64,000 bases of DNA from Sweltsa coloradensis (GCA_024449915.1 JAMZAV010000314.1:124001-188000), one strand, 5' to 3'. Counted from the stretch's first letter, positions 13,720 to 27,196 are shown. Translations and numbers: made by a program. Notes: generated from the letters alone by a model not told the origin.

Positions 13720-13840
13720 TTGTCGATGTGTCGATTGTGTCGGGCCTACAGGGTTGGCTGGTCGCTTTGGTTTAAAGTCCTCCACTGAAAATCAGTTTAT
13801 AAGTGATTGGATAGACTCTAAATACATTTATAATTATATT
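13720..13840 (+). mobile_element. SINE family A, 3' fragment
   Basis: The sequence contains gtgtcgattgtgtcgggcct, acagggttggctggtcgctt, ccactgaaaatcagtttata and attggatagactctaaatac, the 3' third of family A. Related fragments occur at 15510-15590 (gattggcttggtcggcttta), 17620-17775 (gtgcctacagggttggcttg) and 19711-19800 (aacggggttggcttagtccg), all on plus. Confidence 0.65.
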
Positions 13841-16800
13841 TATAATGTTGGGTTGAACTACCAGGATTAATAAAGCAATACTCTTCGGATACAAAAGTCT
13901 CATCTTGCGAAACAGTTGTTGCAAATTGGAATAGAAAGGTAAATAATAAGGTGTTATACAATTTAATTAGTATTAACTGATGGGCCTTCCTTTTAATTCG
14001 TGAAATGATAATTATTTTTACAAACATGCATTTGTGCACATATTTTCCTCGTTTATACGGAGAGAGTTTAGATAAAATGTAAAATTCAGTTTTACTATTA
14101 ATGGAGAGAATGTCATAAATGTTAACATAATGAAAACCTTCAGTATAACGTTAAATAATTTAATCTTCAACCGTGCGAACATTAGCGTTTTAATACCCGA
14201 GTATGTTTTACGGTAAATACTATGGACAAAATAGGGGAATCCTCTTCCGCAAAGTCGATTATAGGTCATCTCATGTAGTGAGGCAAAATGGTGTTTTCCG
14301 TCCGAGCAAGGGCATTCATAACCCATGAAGAGGGGGTTAACACGTTGAGAGGTAGCGACGTCCGTGCGTTAGCCGTGGTGGGGGGGGGGGGGGGTCTGTG
14401 CCCGCGAGTACTGATAAGCAAACACGTGCATGTTGGGAGAATCGCGCAAGGAGAGAGAGAGAGAGAAGACGTGTGAAAGTCAAGTTGTAAGCGGGCTACG
14501 TGGATTTGTTAATTGTATAGCCTCTCTATGCAATTGTGTTAGTCAAGACTATTCGTGGAGGTAAATTATGGTGAAACACAATAAACTGTGTGTTTCCTAG
14601 GAAGTGTAACCTTTCTGCCTATGTATGTGGCTTATTGGTCCAGAGCTAATCAGGCTACACAATATTTTTGATTATCTTTGTTTTACTTGTATGTATTAAT
14701 AAGTCCTGAAAATAAATTACTTAAATTACTGTCCCTGCTCCCAATGAAGAAGGTTGTGGATTCAATCTAGCTTCAGTAAGAAGAATTTAAACTTCTAAGA
14801 TTGACTTAATTTCACCAATAATATACGTTTTCTGAAATATTGCTACTACTAGTTTATTTTTGTTTGAAAGAATCAGAATCGCGTAATGATTTTTTTCTGT
14901 ATATTTAAGTTGTGAATTTATAATACTTTTTCACTTTATTGAGATCTCTCGCACTCTGGCTTAAGCAGATATGAATGAAGATTGAAAGAGTATTATATAC
15001 GAAGTTGTCATTAACGATGTACACTACATTTTTATTACAGACCGGCACCTCCACCAAACGATAGTAAACTTTTAATTTCCCTCAATTATATTTCCGTACA
15101 CATAAGTAAAGTGTAAAAGTAGTATTTGTTTATTTATTTCAGAAACACGTGGATATTAAACGTTGCACTCGTACGAATATCATAACGGTCCAGGGCTTTA
15201 TACATTCCTCAAGCGAAGAAAGTATTATTTAAAAAAAATACATTAGAATCATGATTTATTATTAGTTTACAATTACATTTTATATAAAGTATTTGTATAT
15301 TTTAATTACAATAAACGTGATTAGGGCTTATATAATTTTAAATTGTATAGCAAACAAGACGGTTAAATAATTAAAATTTGTATAACTAAAATTGAGCACT
15401 CGTGAGTACTTATATAATTTTCGTTAAAAAAATCAAATGTGGAAGTCAATAAATTTGATGAATTTCCAACATTTAAATCCCCCTTTTTATGCCTATTTAT
15501 TTTGTTTCCATTGTATAGAGTGGTTCGCTTGACGATTGTGTTGGCACTTAACAGGATTGGCTTGGTCGGCTTTAAATTTAATGGCTTTGTTATCATTCCT
15601 AAGTTCCAAATTGGTACCTATGACTTCCTCAACGATGCTTGACTTTGTTTGTCTTAAACAGAAAGTAAAATCGACCAACCGGATGTTACCAGTCTCAAAG
15701 GTTTGAGATACAAACAAACTTAAGTATTTGCATTACCTCAGACCAGGAGCCCCCCCCCCCCCAAGTATATTTGAGAGTAGAATTATTCGTCTTGTGATAT
15801 ATTGCAATTATATTTCCATACATACGACCCTCACGAAGCCAGCCTCGCGAGGTAACCTTGGAAATACATGAATACGTTTAGAACGAATCGCTGAATACAA
15901 GGTACTCTTGCACATCTCACAACGCAAGCCTCTGTTTTGTATAATACTGCTGGGAGACATGAAGAAGTTCGGCTAGAATAGTTGAATAGTCTACATGAAT
16001 CTAGTACGTACACCGTCCTGACGAGGAAAGAACGAATCACTTGAGTATGCTGGAAATCTTTTGTTAGAAGTAATAATCGATATTGTTTGAAGGACGTGTT
16101 TTAGGTTAGCATGGTCTGAGGTACTAGCGCATTTTGACTTCAATGTTATATGTATGTTAGTTTTCTAGATAAAGTTTGTTTCAATAATTGATCTCTATTA
16201 CATTAAAGCTCCTTTAATAACAATGCATGCACGAGTTTTCCGGAAGTTTCGCGTACGGCTCTTCCGGAAGGACAAGCGCTTGTACATTTTAACGAGAAAA
16301 TGTAATCTTTATTGATCGATGTATGGTCAATTTTGTTTTGGATGACCACAAACCTCCAGCATACTAATCAGGTCACAGTACTTATTTCTAGATTAATAAA
16401 ATTACCTGTTGTTACAGGAAGGTATTAAATAAATGTTTATGAACATTGATGTAAAGTTGATGATACAAAATTATCTATGCATGATTTGCATTATGATCAA
16501 TCGACATGGAAAACTTATTAAAAATCCCCACTTGGCTAACATTTGCTTTAGTGACGCGTAAAAATGTTAACACTACCGCGCTGTAACCAAGTTGCATGTC
16601 ACAGTCGATCGACAAACTGTCGTTTGAGTTAGCAAATAGGCCCCCAGAATACGGTACTGCTAATTCTCCTGTGCACTCTTTTAATCATCAAAGCTAGAAA
16701 ACCGTAGACCAATGAAAAAACACCGTTGTTTTACATGCCACTTTTAGATTCAAATAAAAAAAACTTTTATGGTTTTAGTGCAATAAATTTTAATTAAACT

Positions 16801-17273
16801 TTGGGTGATTATATTAACATTCGCATTTAAATGTGAATCGCTTTGTAAAGTAATTTTTCGTCTCTACATTTTTCCTATTTGGTTTTGATAGAATACGAAA
16901 GCAACGCTATACAGTACGGAGGGGGTTTCAAAAATTCGTTAGTTCACAAAACAACAGAAATGAAATAGGCCTAGATACATTGTTAATAACCTCCACCGCA
17001 CAAGCGAACATCCGAATTTGTTAGCATGAAACATTTCCAGCCTCCGGGTAAATTAATTTGAGTCCCCGAAGTGGATAATCGATACATCGGCTGTCGAATG
17101 GTAATGAGCGGGCGGAACTTGGCCGCGGAGAGTGGGGAGTAGGTAGGGTGGAGATGATGGATGCAGGTGGGATGTGAACTGGGACCATGAGGCCAGTGAC
17201 GTCAGGAACATGGGGGTGGAAGGTCACCGAGTAGAAAGAGACAGGAGGAAGAGCGTAGTCCACAAGAAATCAA
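13841..17273. other. Mostly unassigned stretch with SINE fragments
   Basis: Contains the poly-G and GA runs near 14.4 kb, an inverted GGTGGAGGTGCCGG motif at 15045, a family A SINE fragment at 15.5 kb and a poly-C run. A short inverted pair acctcagaccag (15735) / tggtctgaggt (16109) could be the ends of a small element. No gene seen. Confidence 0.45.
14380..14394. repeat. Poly-G tract (one of several)
   Basis: A run of 15 G. Other G or C runs are at 7763-7783 (inside the hAT element), 15750-15762 (C), 19192-19204 (G), 32115-32129 (G-rich) and 49013-49023 (C, hAT subterminal). They stand out against the AT-rich background and could be collapsed or length-variable in assembly. Confidence 0.85.
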
Positions 17274-17568
17274 AGGGGATATTACCCCGAGAAAAAGTAG
17301 AACAGTAAGTCAATGATCGCCAATATTTTTTTGAACAAATTCCTCGATAGTTACAGGGCATAAAAATCGTCCCCATGTTATTTCTCATGGGAGATTTTCG
17401 ACGATGGGACGTATATCTAGGAAATAACTAAGTTGACAACTTTTTTGTTTTAGAGGGGGAGGGGGTAAGGGTGGACCTAATTAATTTTCTGTTTCTTTGT
17501 AAATTCATTACTAGTTAGCATAAATTAATATTTTTTTAGTTAAGCGGGTTAATACCCCTTTAAGCGAT
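17274..17568. mobile_element. MITE with AAAGGGGTATTACCC-type ends, copy 1
   Basis: The ends aaaggggatattaccccgag and gcgggttaatacccctttaa form a terminal inverted repeat. The interior (catgttatttctcatgggag, gtccccatgttatttc) matches the 61.25-61.71 kb element in inverse orientation (aagaaataacatggggacga). It is non-coding; the family is not recognised. Confidence 0.75.
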
Positions 17569-17899
17569 AACTAAAGGGTAGGGGAGTTTCCGAAATAGGG
17601 AAACGAAGCTAGCAGTTTAAAAGGAATCGTGTCCAGCTCGTGTTTCCTACTGAAATATGCCAGTCTCTAGTTGGTTCGCTCGTCAAAGGTGTCGGTGCCT
17701 ACAGGGTTGGCTTGGTAGGCTTTAAATTTAATGTCCATACTTAAAAATTAATTTTGTGACTGAGTGGGTAAAGACTCTTGAACCAACTTTTTTAAATTTA
17801 ATATTCTTGGTGGAGGTGCCGGGTTGGAAGAAATCTGTTTTGTTGGGGCTAGTCCAACCTTTTGACTCCTAGGGTCACCCAAAACATTCTCAATCATCC

Positions 17900-18312
17900 T
17901 TTCTGAAGAAAACGCACAATCGGAGGTCATGTTCGAGGGTTCGATTCCCGCTAAAGTCAGAAGTTTTTTAACTTCTGATTTGGACTTAGGTCCATCAGTT
18001 CTTATCTTAGGGTTTGTAAACGGTGACTTTGGAAGCCGTCCTTAGCAACGAAGCACATAATAAATTTCTGAGGTGTTCTGAATCGGCCTTGTTGATTCTG
18101 GCGATGATTCCGCGAGGTATTCGCACTGTCCATACCACTGATTGCTATATTTCCTATTAACAATATCGATCTTTGGTTGGTTATCGCTCACTCGTCGATT
18201 GCGTCGGGGCCTGCAGGGTTGGCTTGGTCGCTTTGATTTAAAGTCCCCCACTGAAAATCAGTTATATAACTGAGTGGGTAGACTCTAAATAAAATTTATT
18301 TATTTTATTTAT
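17900..18312 (+). mobile_element. tRNA-derived SINE family A, plus strand
   Basis: The B box GGTTCGATTCCC lies at 17938. The body contains aacttctgatttggacttag, gtccatcagttctta, aacggtgactttggaagccg, ccttagcaacgaagcacata and tcgtcgattgcgtcggggcc. The 3' part is ccactgaaaatcagtta and ataactgagtgggtagactc followed by a TTTA-rich tail. The 5' head is fused to sequence of the GGTGGAGGTGCCGGG repeat, so the copy may be chimeric. Confidence 0.75.
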
Positions 18313-19895
18313 TATTTATCGTGACAGATGGACGGACGGACGGACAGACAGACCGAAAAGTCATGCATATAGCGGACGTCCGCTCCTAATAAACTCCCAT
18401 TTGGTCATTGAAAATAAAATTACATTGAAAAGCGGTTTTTATCACCCGATAAAATATTATGTTTGTTTGCTAGCTATTAAAACACGGTTGAGCTAGTACT
18501 AACCATGATCTACCCATTACACGGTCGTCATAATGATGCTGTGTTTGTGAGTACTACTTCATTGACTTTATTATATTTATTTGTTTAACGTCTATCATAT
18601 CCCGTTATAAAAACCGATGTACAAAGGAAAGCAAATAAAACTAGTTACATAAATGCAAACAAAATAATGAAATGTAGTGGAAACTTTAACAGGAGTATGC
18701 TTTGTTGGAGGTTATAATCATCAACTACATCAAATAACATGTTTATTTAAGTGTTGGTTATATTGATATTTTTCAAAATTACGGTTGACAAAGAGTAATG
18801 CTAAATTTTTCCAAAAATTAAGGCTAAAATGTTAAATACATTTTGTGGATGCATTGTTTTATCTGGGCTGTAGATTACATATAAACTGTATGTCCTAGCC
18901 ATTCTACAACAAGCTTCATTTGTGTCAATCCACAATGTGGTATTTTTGCTTGTAGGCCTACATATATATTTTTCTCCCGGTCACCTGAGCTTGTGTATAC
19001 TAGTACGCATTCAATATCGTCTTCCTACAGAGATAGATATAGGATCAACCAAGACGCATCTTCGCAAAGTATTGCCACGCCACGCCGGAATCAAATCAGA
19101 TTGTCCACAGAATTGGATAAAGATGGTATATATAAATAAAATCTACATAACGTAGGAATAAATAAGGAACACGACTCTTTGGTTTGTAAGTGGGGGGGGG
19201 GGGGAGAGGGAGTGAGAATACAGAGAGAAATGTCCACAACAAAATCTAGATCTCGCTCGCAAGATGGCAAATAAAAATGTAAATCACAGATTTTGAATTT
19301 TGAAAGACTTCTTTAGAAACAGCCAAGTGGTTTCCGTTGGAAGAAGTGTTATTTCAAGATTGACCTAACAGTTATATAAGATAAGCAACGGTTGAGCGAC
19401 AAATAGGCAAGAAACGGTACGAATTAAGTTTGTTAACGTGGATATTGGATTTTCACATTTTCTTAGAATACATCATTTATTTTCTTTACACGAATATACT
19501 GGAAATTTATAGTACAACAGCAAGAAACTGTTATTCAACATTTCAATAAATCTACATTTAGGGGTAGCTAGCTCGGTATATTACGCCGTAACCAAAGACA
19601 TAAGAATTGATTTAATGCAATACATATTGTTTCAGTCTAAAAATAAAAAAAGTGGCTACAACTTATATGCATAAAATGAGTCAATACACTTTCTCAATAC
19701 ATTAATAATACGATGGTGTCGACGCAACGGGGTTGGCTTAGTCCGCTTCAAGTTTACAATACATACACACAATTATGTGACCGAGTGTAGACATAAAAAT
19801 AAATAATGTATTAATTAATTGTAATGTAAACACAAGGATTACATAGTACCCGAATTAGGGAGCAAAGCTTTGACTCCGCGATTAGGTTTGCTTGT

Positions 19896-20062
19896 TGGTG
19901 GAGGTGCCGGGTTTTTAGACATTCCCCTTTAAAGCGGAGCTATTTCTCTTCCGTTTGACTCACAGGGTTATCAAAAACATTATTTAACTCATTGTGGAAG
20001 GGAAACGTCACAAAATGTGAAGATGCATGTCAATCGGAGGTCATGTTCGGTTTTTATCGTGA
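19896..20062 (+). repeat. Interspersed repeat with GGTGGAGGTGCCGGG start and GGAGGTCATGTTC end
   Basis: The element reads ttggtggaggtgccgggttt, then actcacagggttatc, attatttaactcattgtgg and aatcggaggtcatgttcggt. Relatives are at 17806-17935 (same two end motifs), 53275-53620 (ends about 340 apart), and short ones at 35731, 59738 and, inverted, 15045. A translation such as WWRCRV is open in several copies, but no protein family is recognised. It may be a conserved SINE domain or a LINE 3' end. Confidence 0.55.
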
Positions 20063-22387
20063 GACCTAACACACGCACACACGAACTAAATAGGTATTGA
20101 TGTACGAAGGGGGAGGAATGATGTGTATTCTTTACTACTCTTGTATCTCGTGTGTGATTGACAGACGTTATAAACGAGTAATTTGATAAATCTCACCGAG
20201 TTGTCCTATTAAAAGCTTATCTTTTTAAATTGTGATTTCACCGTCTATAATTAGTTTTCCAGATACCAACTATATAGATGTCTAATTTTAATTAGATTAA
20301 CGTAATGGCTATCAGTGACTATGGCAACACTTGTTGGTCCTGCCAGTGTTCGCCGTAGAAGTTTTAATTAGTTTGTTGAAGATATGAACCTCGATGTGAC
20401 AGTTTCGGTGCGATAAGAACTCTGGTGAATAACATAGTGAGTGGGCTTTCGGAGTTGGACCAACTTCAGCAGTCAGGTTGAAGGCTTTCGTGATTCGATA
20501 ATAGATTCACTCTGCACATAAATGCGGAATTATTTCCAACATTTCAATGCTGGCCTTTCTTACTATGGAAAGTAATCGTCACATCCAAGTTGATGATTGA
20601 CTTCTTGGGGAAACCATATTTACCTATTAAGCTTTTGCTTTCTAGCTAGCTTATACCTACATTCTATATTGGGTTGCCAAACGTTTAAAATTTATATTAA
20701 TTTATCGTAGGAATCTTTCAACAAGCATAGTCCTCTTCAGGTGTAAACATAGGTATTTACAGTGAGGGTAGTTGTATGGAAATGTGTAATAGTTGTGACT
20801 AAATCACTTTGCATTCGCACAAAACCTTGGAAAAGTCAGGATTGTCGGTGACGCGTATTGAAATCGATATTCCCAGAATCACAAGTTCGCCCGTTATACT
20901 TGAGAAACGTATTGTTGGTAGAAAATATATTAATTTAAAATATGTGGTCAAATGAAGAAATACTCAAATACGTTTAAATTAAATCGGAACACTTCTCAAA
21001 AAGTGCAAACACGAATTAAATCAACGTCTTTCCTTCTTAGAAAAAAGCAACATTTGCACAAGTGTGTCATGTTGTCCTCCTTTGTAAATATGTTTTTATA
21101 ACTGAATAGGTTAGACGTAAAATAAATAAATTGAAGTACGGAAAGCCTGCACAGCAAAACAAAAGTTATCAAGTACGGGCTGAAAACAATACAAAACAAA
21201 ATTTTTAGTAGGGATAATTAAATTCCAAGCCCAGATATAACTAACCCTACTTCTGCACAACGATACCGTGGATTAGACTTGCAACATTAACTATCTTCCT
21301 GCCAGCCAGTCAAGTGAAATCTCCATCATGTCAAGAGTTATCTCAGGACCTTGATTCTGCAACGTTTCGCTCAGAGTTCGCAACGATAACGTCTCACTTG
21401 CTGCGGCTTGTATGATGACGTCACTGAAGTGTTGTCAAGATGTCACTGCACAGATGATACTCGCGAGCCCCCGTGTCACGTGACACCAGGCGCACGCTCC
21501 AAAGCACTCAGAAACACAACACTCTCTCGCTCTCTCTTCTTTGCAACAAGTCGAACATTGTAAGAACAGACCGAAAACATGTCGCAGTTTGACAAACAAA
21601 ACGATGTTGTTCAATGCTGGTTATTTCCCTATGGTTCATTGTTCGAGATGAACAATTTTAAAACGCAAGCCCCTACTTGAACTATTGACAAAATTGTGTT
21701 GATAATAATAATCAGAAAATTTTAATTATAACACTTACCGATTTTATCAAAATATTTCCAGACAAAAGTCGAGCAAAGCAAAAATTAAACGAATTTTTAT
21801 GTGACAACGAACGCATACAGTAGATACATTCATTAGTGGTACTAAACCCAATTTGGTATAAAACAAGTGTATGTTTTTCATTTGAGTTTTAAACATTCTA
21901 CTGTGCAAAACTTATCTAACATGTAAATAAAATAAATTAATACGTATATAAATTCAATCAATTAGTAGCCGGTTCAGGGTATATTGTAAGTTTATGGTTG
22001 GTGTAATAGGGAGTGCCATAAAGATGATAGGAGCTCACAATGATAAGGAGTTGAATTAGGCGAAAACGATACAAATGATTTGGTCTCTGTCTGCCTATTC
22101 CATATCCCTTCTCCTCATCATATGCCACCGAACAGAGGTATACATGCATGTAACCCTCAATGCGCCGAGACGACAAGACCTCGCTAACAAGCGTCGCGAC
22201 GGCTCAATCGGCAACCTCGGCAGAAACCTAGTCTAAGTAACCAGCTGTCATTACAGTTACACGGCATCATACGAATACAAATATGAAATAATAGCGTGAT
22301 AAACCGTCTGTGATACGACCGACGTCTTCTCTTACTGCAGGATACATCACACTTCGAGGTGACTTACCATTGGCATAAATTATGACA
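20063..22387. other. Unassigned stretch with a CRE/E-box patch
   Basis: Mostly AT-rich. Around 21400-21490 the sequence is less AT-rich and contains tgatgacgtcac (CRE-like, 21413) and gtcacgtgac (palindromic E-box, 21475), followed by a CTCTCTCGCTCTCTC run. This could be a regulatory patch of the channel gene or chance. The common tail motif lies inverted at 21.1 kb. Confidence 0.35.
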
Positions 22388-22650
22388 TTGATTAATTTGA
22401 ATTGATTTAACGTCTCATATGAATGCACTGAGCTATTCGAGACGATGAGTCGTGATAGATGAAGATGAAGGGTGAATAGAAGGGAAGAAGGGAATCCCGG
22501 TACCGGCACGTAGCCTATACCTTTCGAAAAGTACCAAGGGTTCAGGGCAGAGCGTTTACCCACTCTCCCCCTGACCACTCCCCAAGGTTGCTTATCTTCG
22601 GTGTTCGAGTGGGAACCGTCTAAGCGACCGCAGCTAAACCGCTGGCTATA
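22388..22650 (-). mobile_element. 5S-rRNA-derived SINE, minus strand
   Basis: On the minus strand the head reads tagccagcggtttagctgcg, then ttcccactcgaacaccgaag and ataagcaaccttggggagtg, as in the 35.2 kb copy. It has an internal deletion between the head and ttggtacttttcgaaaggta. The tail contains catatgagacgttaaatcaa. A second body fragment lies about 115 bases to the right in opposite orientation. Confidence 0.8.
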
Positions 22651-22764
22651 GTCATCAATTATTATATACTGTTAAGTATGTGGTCATTCTATTGCAACTG
22701 CATGGCAGCGGTTTGGTTCAAACCAAAATGGAAGCGTTCTAGTGGACTTAAGCTTACGACGATT

Positions 22765-22960
22765 TTCCACTACCTTTCGGATGGGACTTAAAGCCGTTGG
22801 TCCCCTTGGTGTTTTTCGAAAGGAGTAGGCTACGTGCCAGTACCGGGTTTCCCCTCCTCCCTTCTATTCATCCTTCATCCTCATCTATCACCACTCATCG
22901 TCTCGAATATCCTTTGTGCATTAATATGAGACGTTAAGCAATATCAAATCAAATCCAAAT
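22765..22960 (+). mobile_element. 5S-type SINE body, 5'-truncated, plus strand
   Basis: The fragment carries the body (cctttcggatgggacttaaa, gtaggctacgtgccagtacc, gggtttcccctcctcccttc) and tail (cactcatcgtctcgaatatc, attaatatgagacgttaagc) of the 5S-derived SINE but no 5S head. With the copy at 22388-22650 it makes an inverted pair. Confidence 0.75.
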
Positions 22961-25244
22961 TTGAGTGAAATAGTGTAATTCGTCACACTCCCTAGCAAGT
23001 AGTTAATACGGCAACGGCTTAAAGTCAATGTGAAAGCGCCCAACAGCGGGCTTCTAGCAGGCAAAGTATACATTTTATTGATGGTAAATTTCGAACCTTT
23101 ACTACATGTAACATTGCGACCAATATATATAAACTTGCGATTTACGATGTGGTTTTAATATATAAAAACACGCATAGACCACATAGAGAACAGAAATAAC
23201 ATCATTAGCAAGAATATCAACTTCTGTTTTTAATTCAGTTAAAACCAATGCTGTTTATTTTAACTTCTGCAAACGACAACTTTATTGATATTCCTTCTGA
23301 ACTAATCAACGTTTACATTAATAATTCCGATAAGTTTGTTTTAAATTAGTAGATGGAATATGCTCGAGCTCGTTCGAATGCCCTGGAATAGACTACTCCT
23401 GCGCCGTTCCCGATAGAAATAACCAATTCAATCACTTATCTCTTTCCTCCGACCGTATTTTGTTTTTGAAAAGAGTTCAAACAAACGCTACGAACGCGAT
23501 CTCATCTGATTTTCCCCTTGAAAGTCAAAATCCTATTCCGTTTGCGACGGTTTATCTCAAACAGCTTTTTTCGAACATTCCGAAAATATTTCGTTCATTC
23601 TTTATCTCTGTTATTCGTTGACGTCGAAATTCCTATCTCTCCTTCCATTACGCGCAATTGCACGTTACCCAACGCTATTCTCCCTATACGAATGTTGTTG
23701 TGATGTCAATGTATATTTTTTTCAATTGTGTCTACTTCCTATCTCAAAATCAGGTTGACATTTCCTTTCAAGCTCTTTATCGCAGACATGATAAAAAATG
23801 AATGAATGGTGAAAAATTTATAAACGAAGGAATAATGAGGGATAAAAAAGAAATGTCATGAAGAAGTCAGCGCTCTGGAATGGTTTTCCAACAGTCAATA
23901 GCAGTTAGAGGCTCTAACAGTTTAGCAGGGTGCGACAAAACTTTCGATAGAGACTTCTTTCTTCCGTGAAAAGTCGGCGTTAGCTACTTAAAAAAGTCGA
24001 CAACATTTGGGGGTCTTGTTCTGATTTTGTATGCACAGTTTAGATTCTAATAAAATTGCATCGGTTATTTGCCCGTATTTTCATAGCCTTGAGTTGATTA
24101 GGGGCACTTCTCATCGATAATATCCTATGTAGAAATGTACTCAATATTTGGTGTCTGACCAAGGATTAATAATGTAAAATCAAAAAGTAACCAGTGTGTG
24201 TTTAGGAGTAATAATAAAATCAGATAAAGTGTGGAATTGCGTAATCATCGACCAGACCCTTGATTTACTTATTGGCGACAGTGCAACCTTTGAAACTCAA
24301 CACTCGTACATACCGTTCCATAGGAGTTATACAGTTATAGTTTCAAATAGGCCATGTTCAGAATTAACTGCGCATGCGCGTTCCGTTGCAAAGCATTGTG
24401 GGAGAAAGAGAATTTACATGCTAGATGAAAGGGCTAGATGTCATGCTTGAGATTGTGGCGGACTGCACTGATTGTGTTGGAATCGCAATACGCCACACAC
24501 CCAAGTATATTAAGGCATTAAGCGTGTACATAGTCTTTCTCTCTTTTGAAAATCATCTACACGACATTGTGCCATGAAACCATAGCTTATGGTAGGAGTG
24601 GGACACATATTACATAACTTAGTTTTCATTATAAGTTCACATTACCAAAGTTCAAATATATTAACATAAACATACTCACTCTTCGAGTTGAGCCGTTTTT
24701 AACGAGACAGTGTTTTTAGAGCTAAATAATACATTCGATCAATCATACTTGAAAACAATAAGCTATGCTTTCACTCAAAATTTATTTTTTGAAAACTTTT
24801 AAACGAATTTTATGAAAAACACCAAAACTCCAAAACAACAATATAAAATATGTTATCTAGAACAAAACCTACAGTTCGTCACCCTTGTTTGTCGTCAACG
24901 TATTAATTTTGGAGAAAACCGTTTTTATGTAATTTAATATTTGAACATTTTGTTTTTGCATCGTTATCTGCTCGCTCGATGGGAGTTAACAGGCATCGTT
25001 GTGATTAATTATATGCCACCGTAGAGTGCACGCCACAACCACAGCCACTATTTATTACGGCGCGTTATTAACGCTCTCATACTCGCCCCGTTGATTGACG
25101 CTATCACCGCATGCTAACACGCAACATGTCCGCCTCGCTGATAGCACGGGCCACTGCGCCGCCAATATACGGGCAATATGCTGGGCTAGCAACGTGTGGA
25201 AATATGCCCGATGTAGGGTTCACTTTTACTCGGTGTGACACTCT
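22961..25244. other. Unassigned stretch
   Basis: No gene or bounded repeat recognised. An 84-codon open frame at 24196-24450 has no family resemblance. A tgcgcatgcgc word (NRF1-like) is at 24371. The part at 24960-25200 is GC-richer without known motifs. Confidence 0.5.
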
Positions 25245-25690
25245 TCAGGTCAATGATATTTAACTTCTATAGTAGGCTAGATCCCCAGTCATTGGTCCAC
25301 TCGCGCGACAATTAGAAGCCATATTGAATAAGTAAATTTGTTTGTTGAATTAGGTTGTAGCGATTTGTAGACCCAAATATTTTTCAAGATGGCTGTCAGG
25401 TTGACAGGTGAGCATATTAGCCACTAACACCAAATGATTACTAAATTCCCTTATGCATATACTTCTTATTGTTTCTGTTTGTGCATTCCCATACTGCACA
25501 AGCTAAAACCATATCAAACAATCCAGAAACATACTTAATCCCATTTAAAACATAATGTAAAGCATAAATTGAAACGCCAAATCGCCATCTTGAATAGGTC
25601 ACATTGACGCTTCAATTTGTTACGCTCGCGCCTGTGAGGACGTATTTGAGACTGGGGTTCAAGCCTACTATAAATGTTAAATATCATTAC
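25245..25690. mobile_element. MITE with CAATGATATTTAAC ends, complete copy
   Basis: The left end caatgatatttaacttctat-agtaggctagatccccagtc is inverted at the right (gactggggttcaagcctact-ataaatgttaaatatcatt). The inner right part contains caaatcgccatcttgaatag and cgctcgcgcctgtgaggacg, also found at 29.2-29.3 kb. No coding sequence or target duplication is visible. Confidence 0.75.
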
Positions 25691-25899
25691 TTTAGTTGAC
25701 TTACTAGGGTGCTCGGGTAGTTATGAAGGGAATGTCCAAGGGATGTTTAAGAGAAGTGAATCCCAGTATTCGCACTTAAACGAACTACTAAAGGAAACCT
25801 TGGAAAAAACTTTCAGTCAGGATTGCCGGTGGTGGGAATCGAATCCTTGACCTCCTGAATCAGCGTTCGGGTTATGCATGAGTTATTTCTGTCGGAATC

Positions 25900-26000
25900 A
25901 AAGTGTGAGTGTGAGTGTGAGTGTGAGTGTAAGTGTAAGTGGAGTGTGAGTGTGAGTGTGAGTGTGAGTGTGAGTGTGAGTGCGAGTGAAGGTGAGAGTA
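25900..26000. repeat. GTGTGA hexanucleotide microsatellite
   Basis: About 15 near-perfect GTGTGA units run to 26000, then decay into TTTGAGTTTGAG-like hexamers until about 26130. The opposite strand is open and would encode alternating Ser-His, which is an artefact of the repeat. Confidence 0.9.
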
Positions 26001-26829
26001 AAAGTGAAAATGCAACTTTGTTTTCTTTTTTAGTTTGAATTTGAGTTTGTGTTTTATTTTGAATTTGAGTTGTTTTTTTAGATTGAGTTTGAGCGTTTGA
26101 GTGCGAGTGACTGTTGATGAGTGTGTGTTTTTGTTCTTCAACTAAAATCAGTTTACATCAAATATGTTGGAATAGTAGATTATAATAGGTCGATCAAACC
26201 TGGTTTAAATAACTTCAGCAAGGTTAACAATCACAGCCTTGCGTACACTGTTTTTCGTTTTGAACCAAAGCTGGAGCTTTGATGATTACACGTTTTGGGC
26301 GGAAACTTTCGGTTTTTACAATTAAATTAAAAAATCACGTTCAAAATAATGCGAGGGCAAACACTGAGCCTTGAACTATGTTTCCATTAAACTGAGCGTA
26401 CCCTTAAAACACTACGCAACTCACAAAGAATTATTTACTATACAACATCCTTGTTGCGCTAGTTACAAAAGGAATTTGAAATCAGGATACACAGTGCTAC
26501 ATCTGCGCTGTTCACACGTGTCATGGTGTGGTTGGTCGGTTCAGTCACGTGACTAACTGGCTCGTCGCGATATTGATCACGTGATACGGGGGCACACTTG
26601 TTGCTAGACAGCGGTTACAACTGCGACCCCTAATAAGCCGCTGTACGCGATCAACAAGGAGTAACTTATACACTTACAACATTCACCGAGTAGCCTGAAT
26701 AGCGTCGACTGTACTTTCTTTGTTCCTCCTAAGCAAGCCTGTACAAAGGAGGTGGTCGACGTTATTCTAGTCAACGCTATTCAGCGTCCTCCATTCACCT
26801 ACAGCATAAATGAATATAATTCGTATTTT

Positions 26830-27196
26830 AAGTACCCACTCAGTCACATGATTTTCAGTGGGGGACATTAAATTAAAAGCCGTTTAAGCCAACCCTGTTA
26901 GCGCCAACACTTACGACGAGCGAACAATGACTAACAAGAGATCGGCATATTTAAGTTGGAAATACCGTTCAATCAAGCTGGACACGATTACACCGCGGAC
27001 AGGCCAGAGTCAACAAGGCTGATTCGAAACAGCCGTAAGAATTTGTTATTTTTATGTGCCTCGTTGCTAGGACGGCTACAAAGTCACCGTTCACAATTCC
27101 TACGCAAAGAACTGATGGACTTCTGCCTGTAGTGGGAATCGAACCCTAAGGCCTTCTGTATTGAAAGCCGAGACGATAACCACAAAACCAACCAAC
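26830..27196 (-). mobile_element. tRNA-derived SINE family A, minus strand
   Basis: The B box complement gggaatcgaaccct is at 27134. The minus-strand body shows gtccatcagttctttgcgta, gaacggtgactttgtagccg, tcctagcaacgaggcacata, ggcttaaacggc and ccactgaaaatcatgtgact, and it ends gagtgggtact. The order matches the 17.9 and 56.6 kb copies. It is full length by eye. Confidence 0.8.

Noticed and set aside
25872..26141. Ser-His repeat protein on minus
   Set aside because: Translation of the GTGTGA microsatellite.
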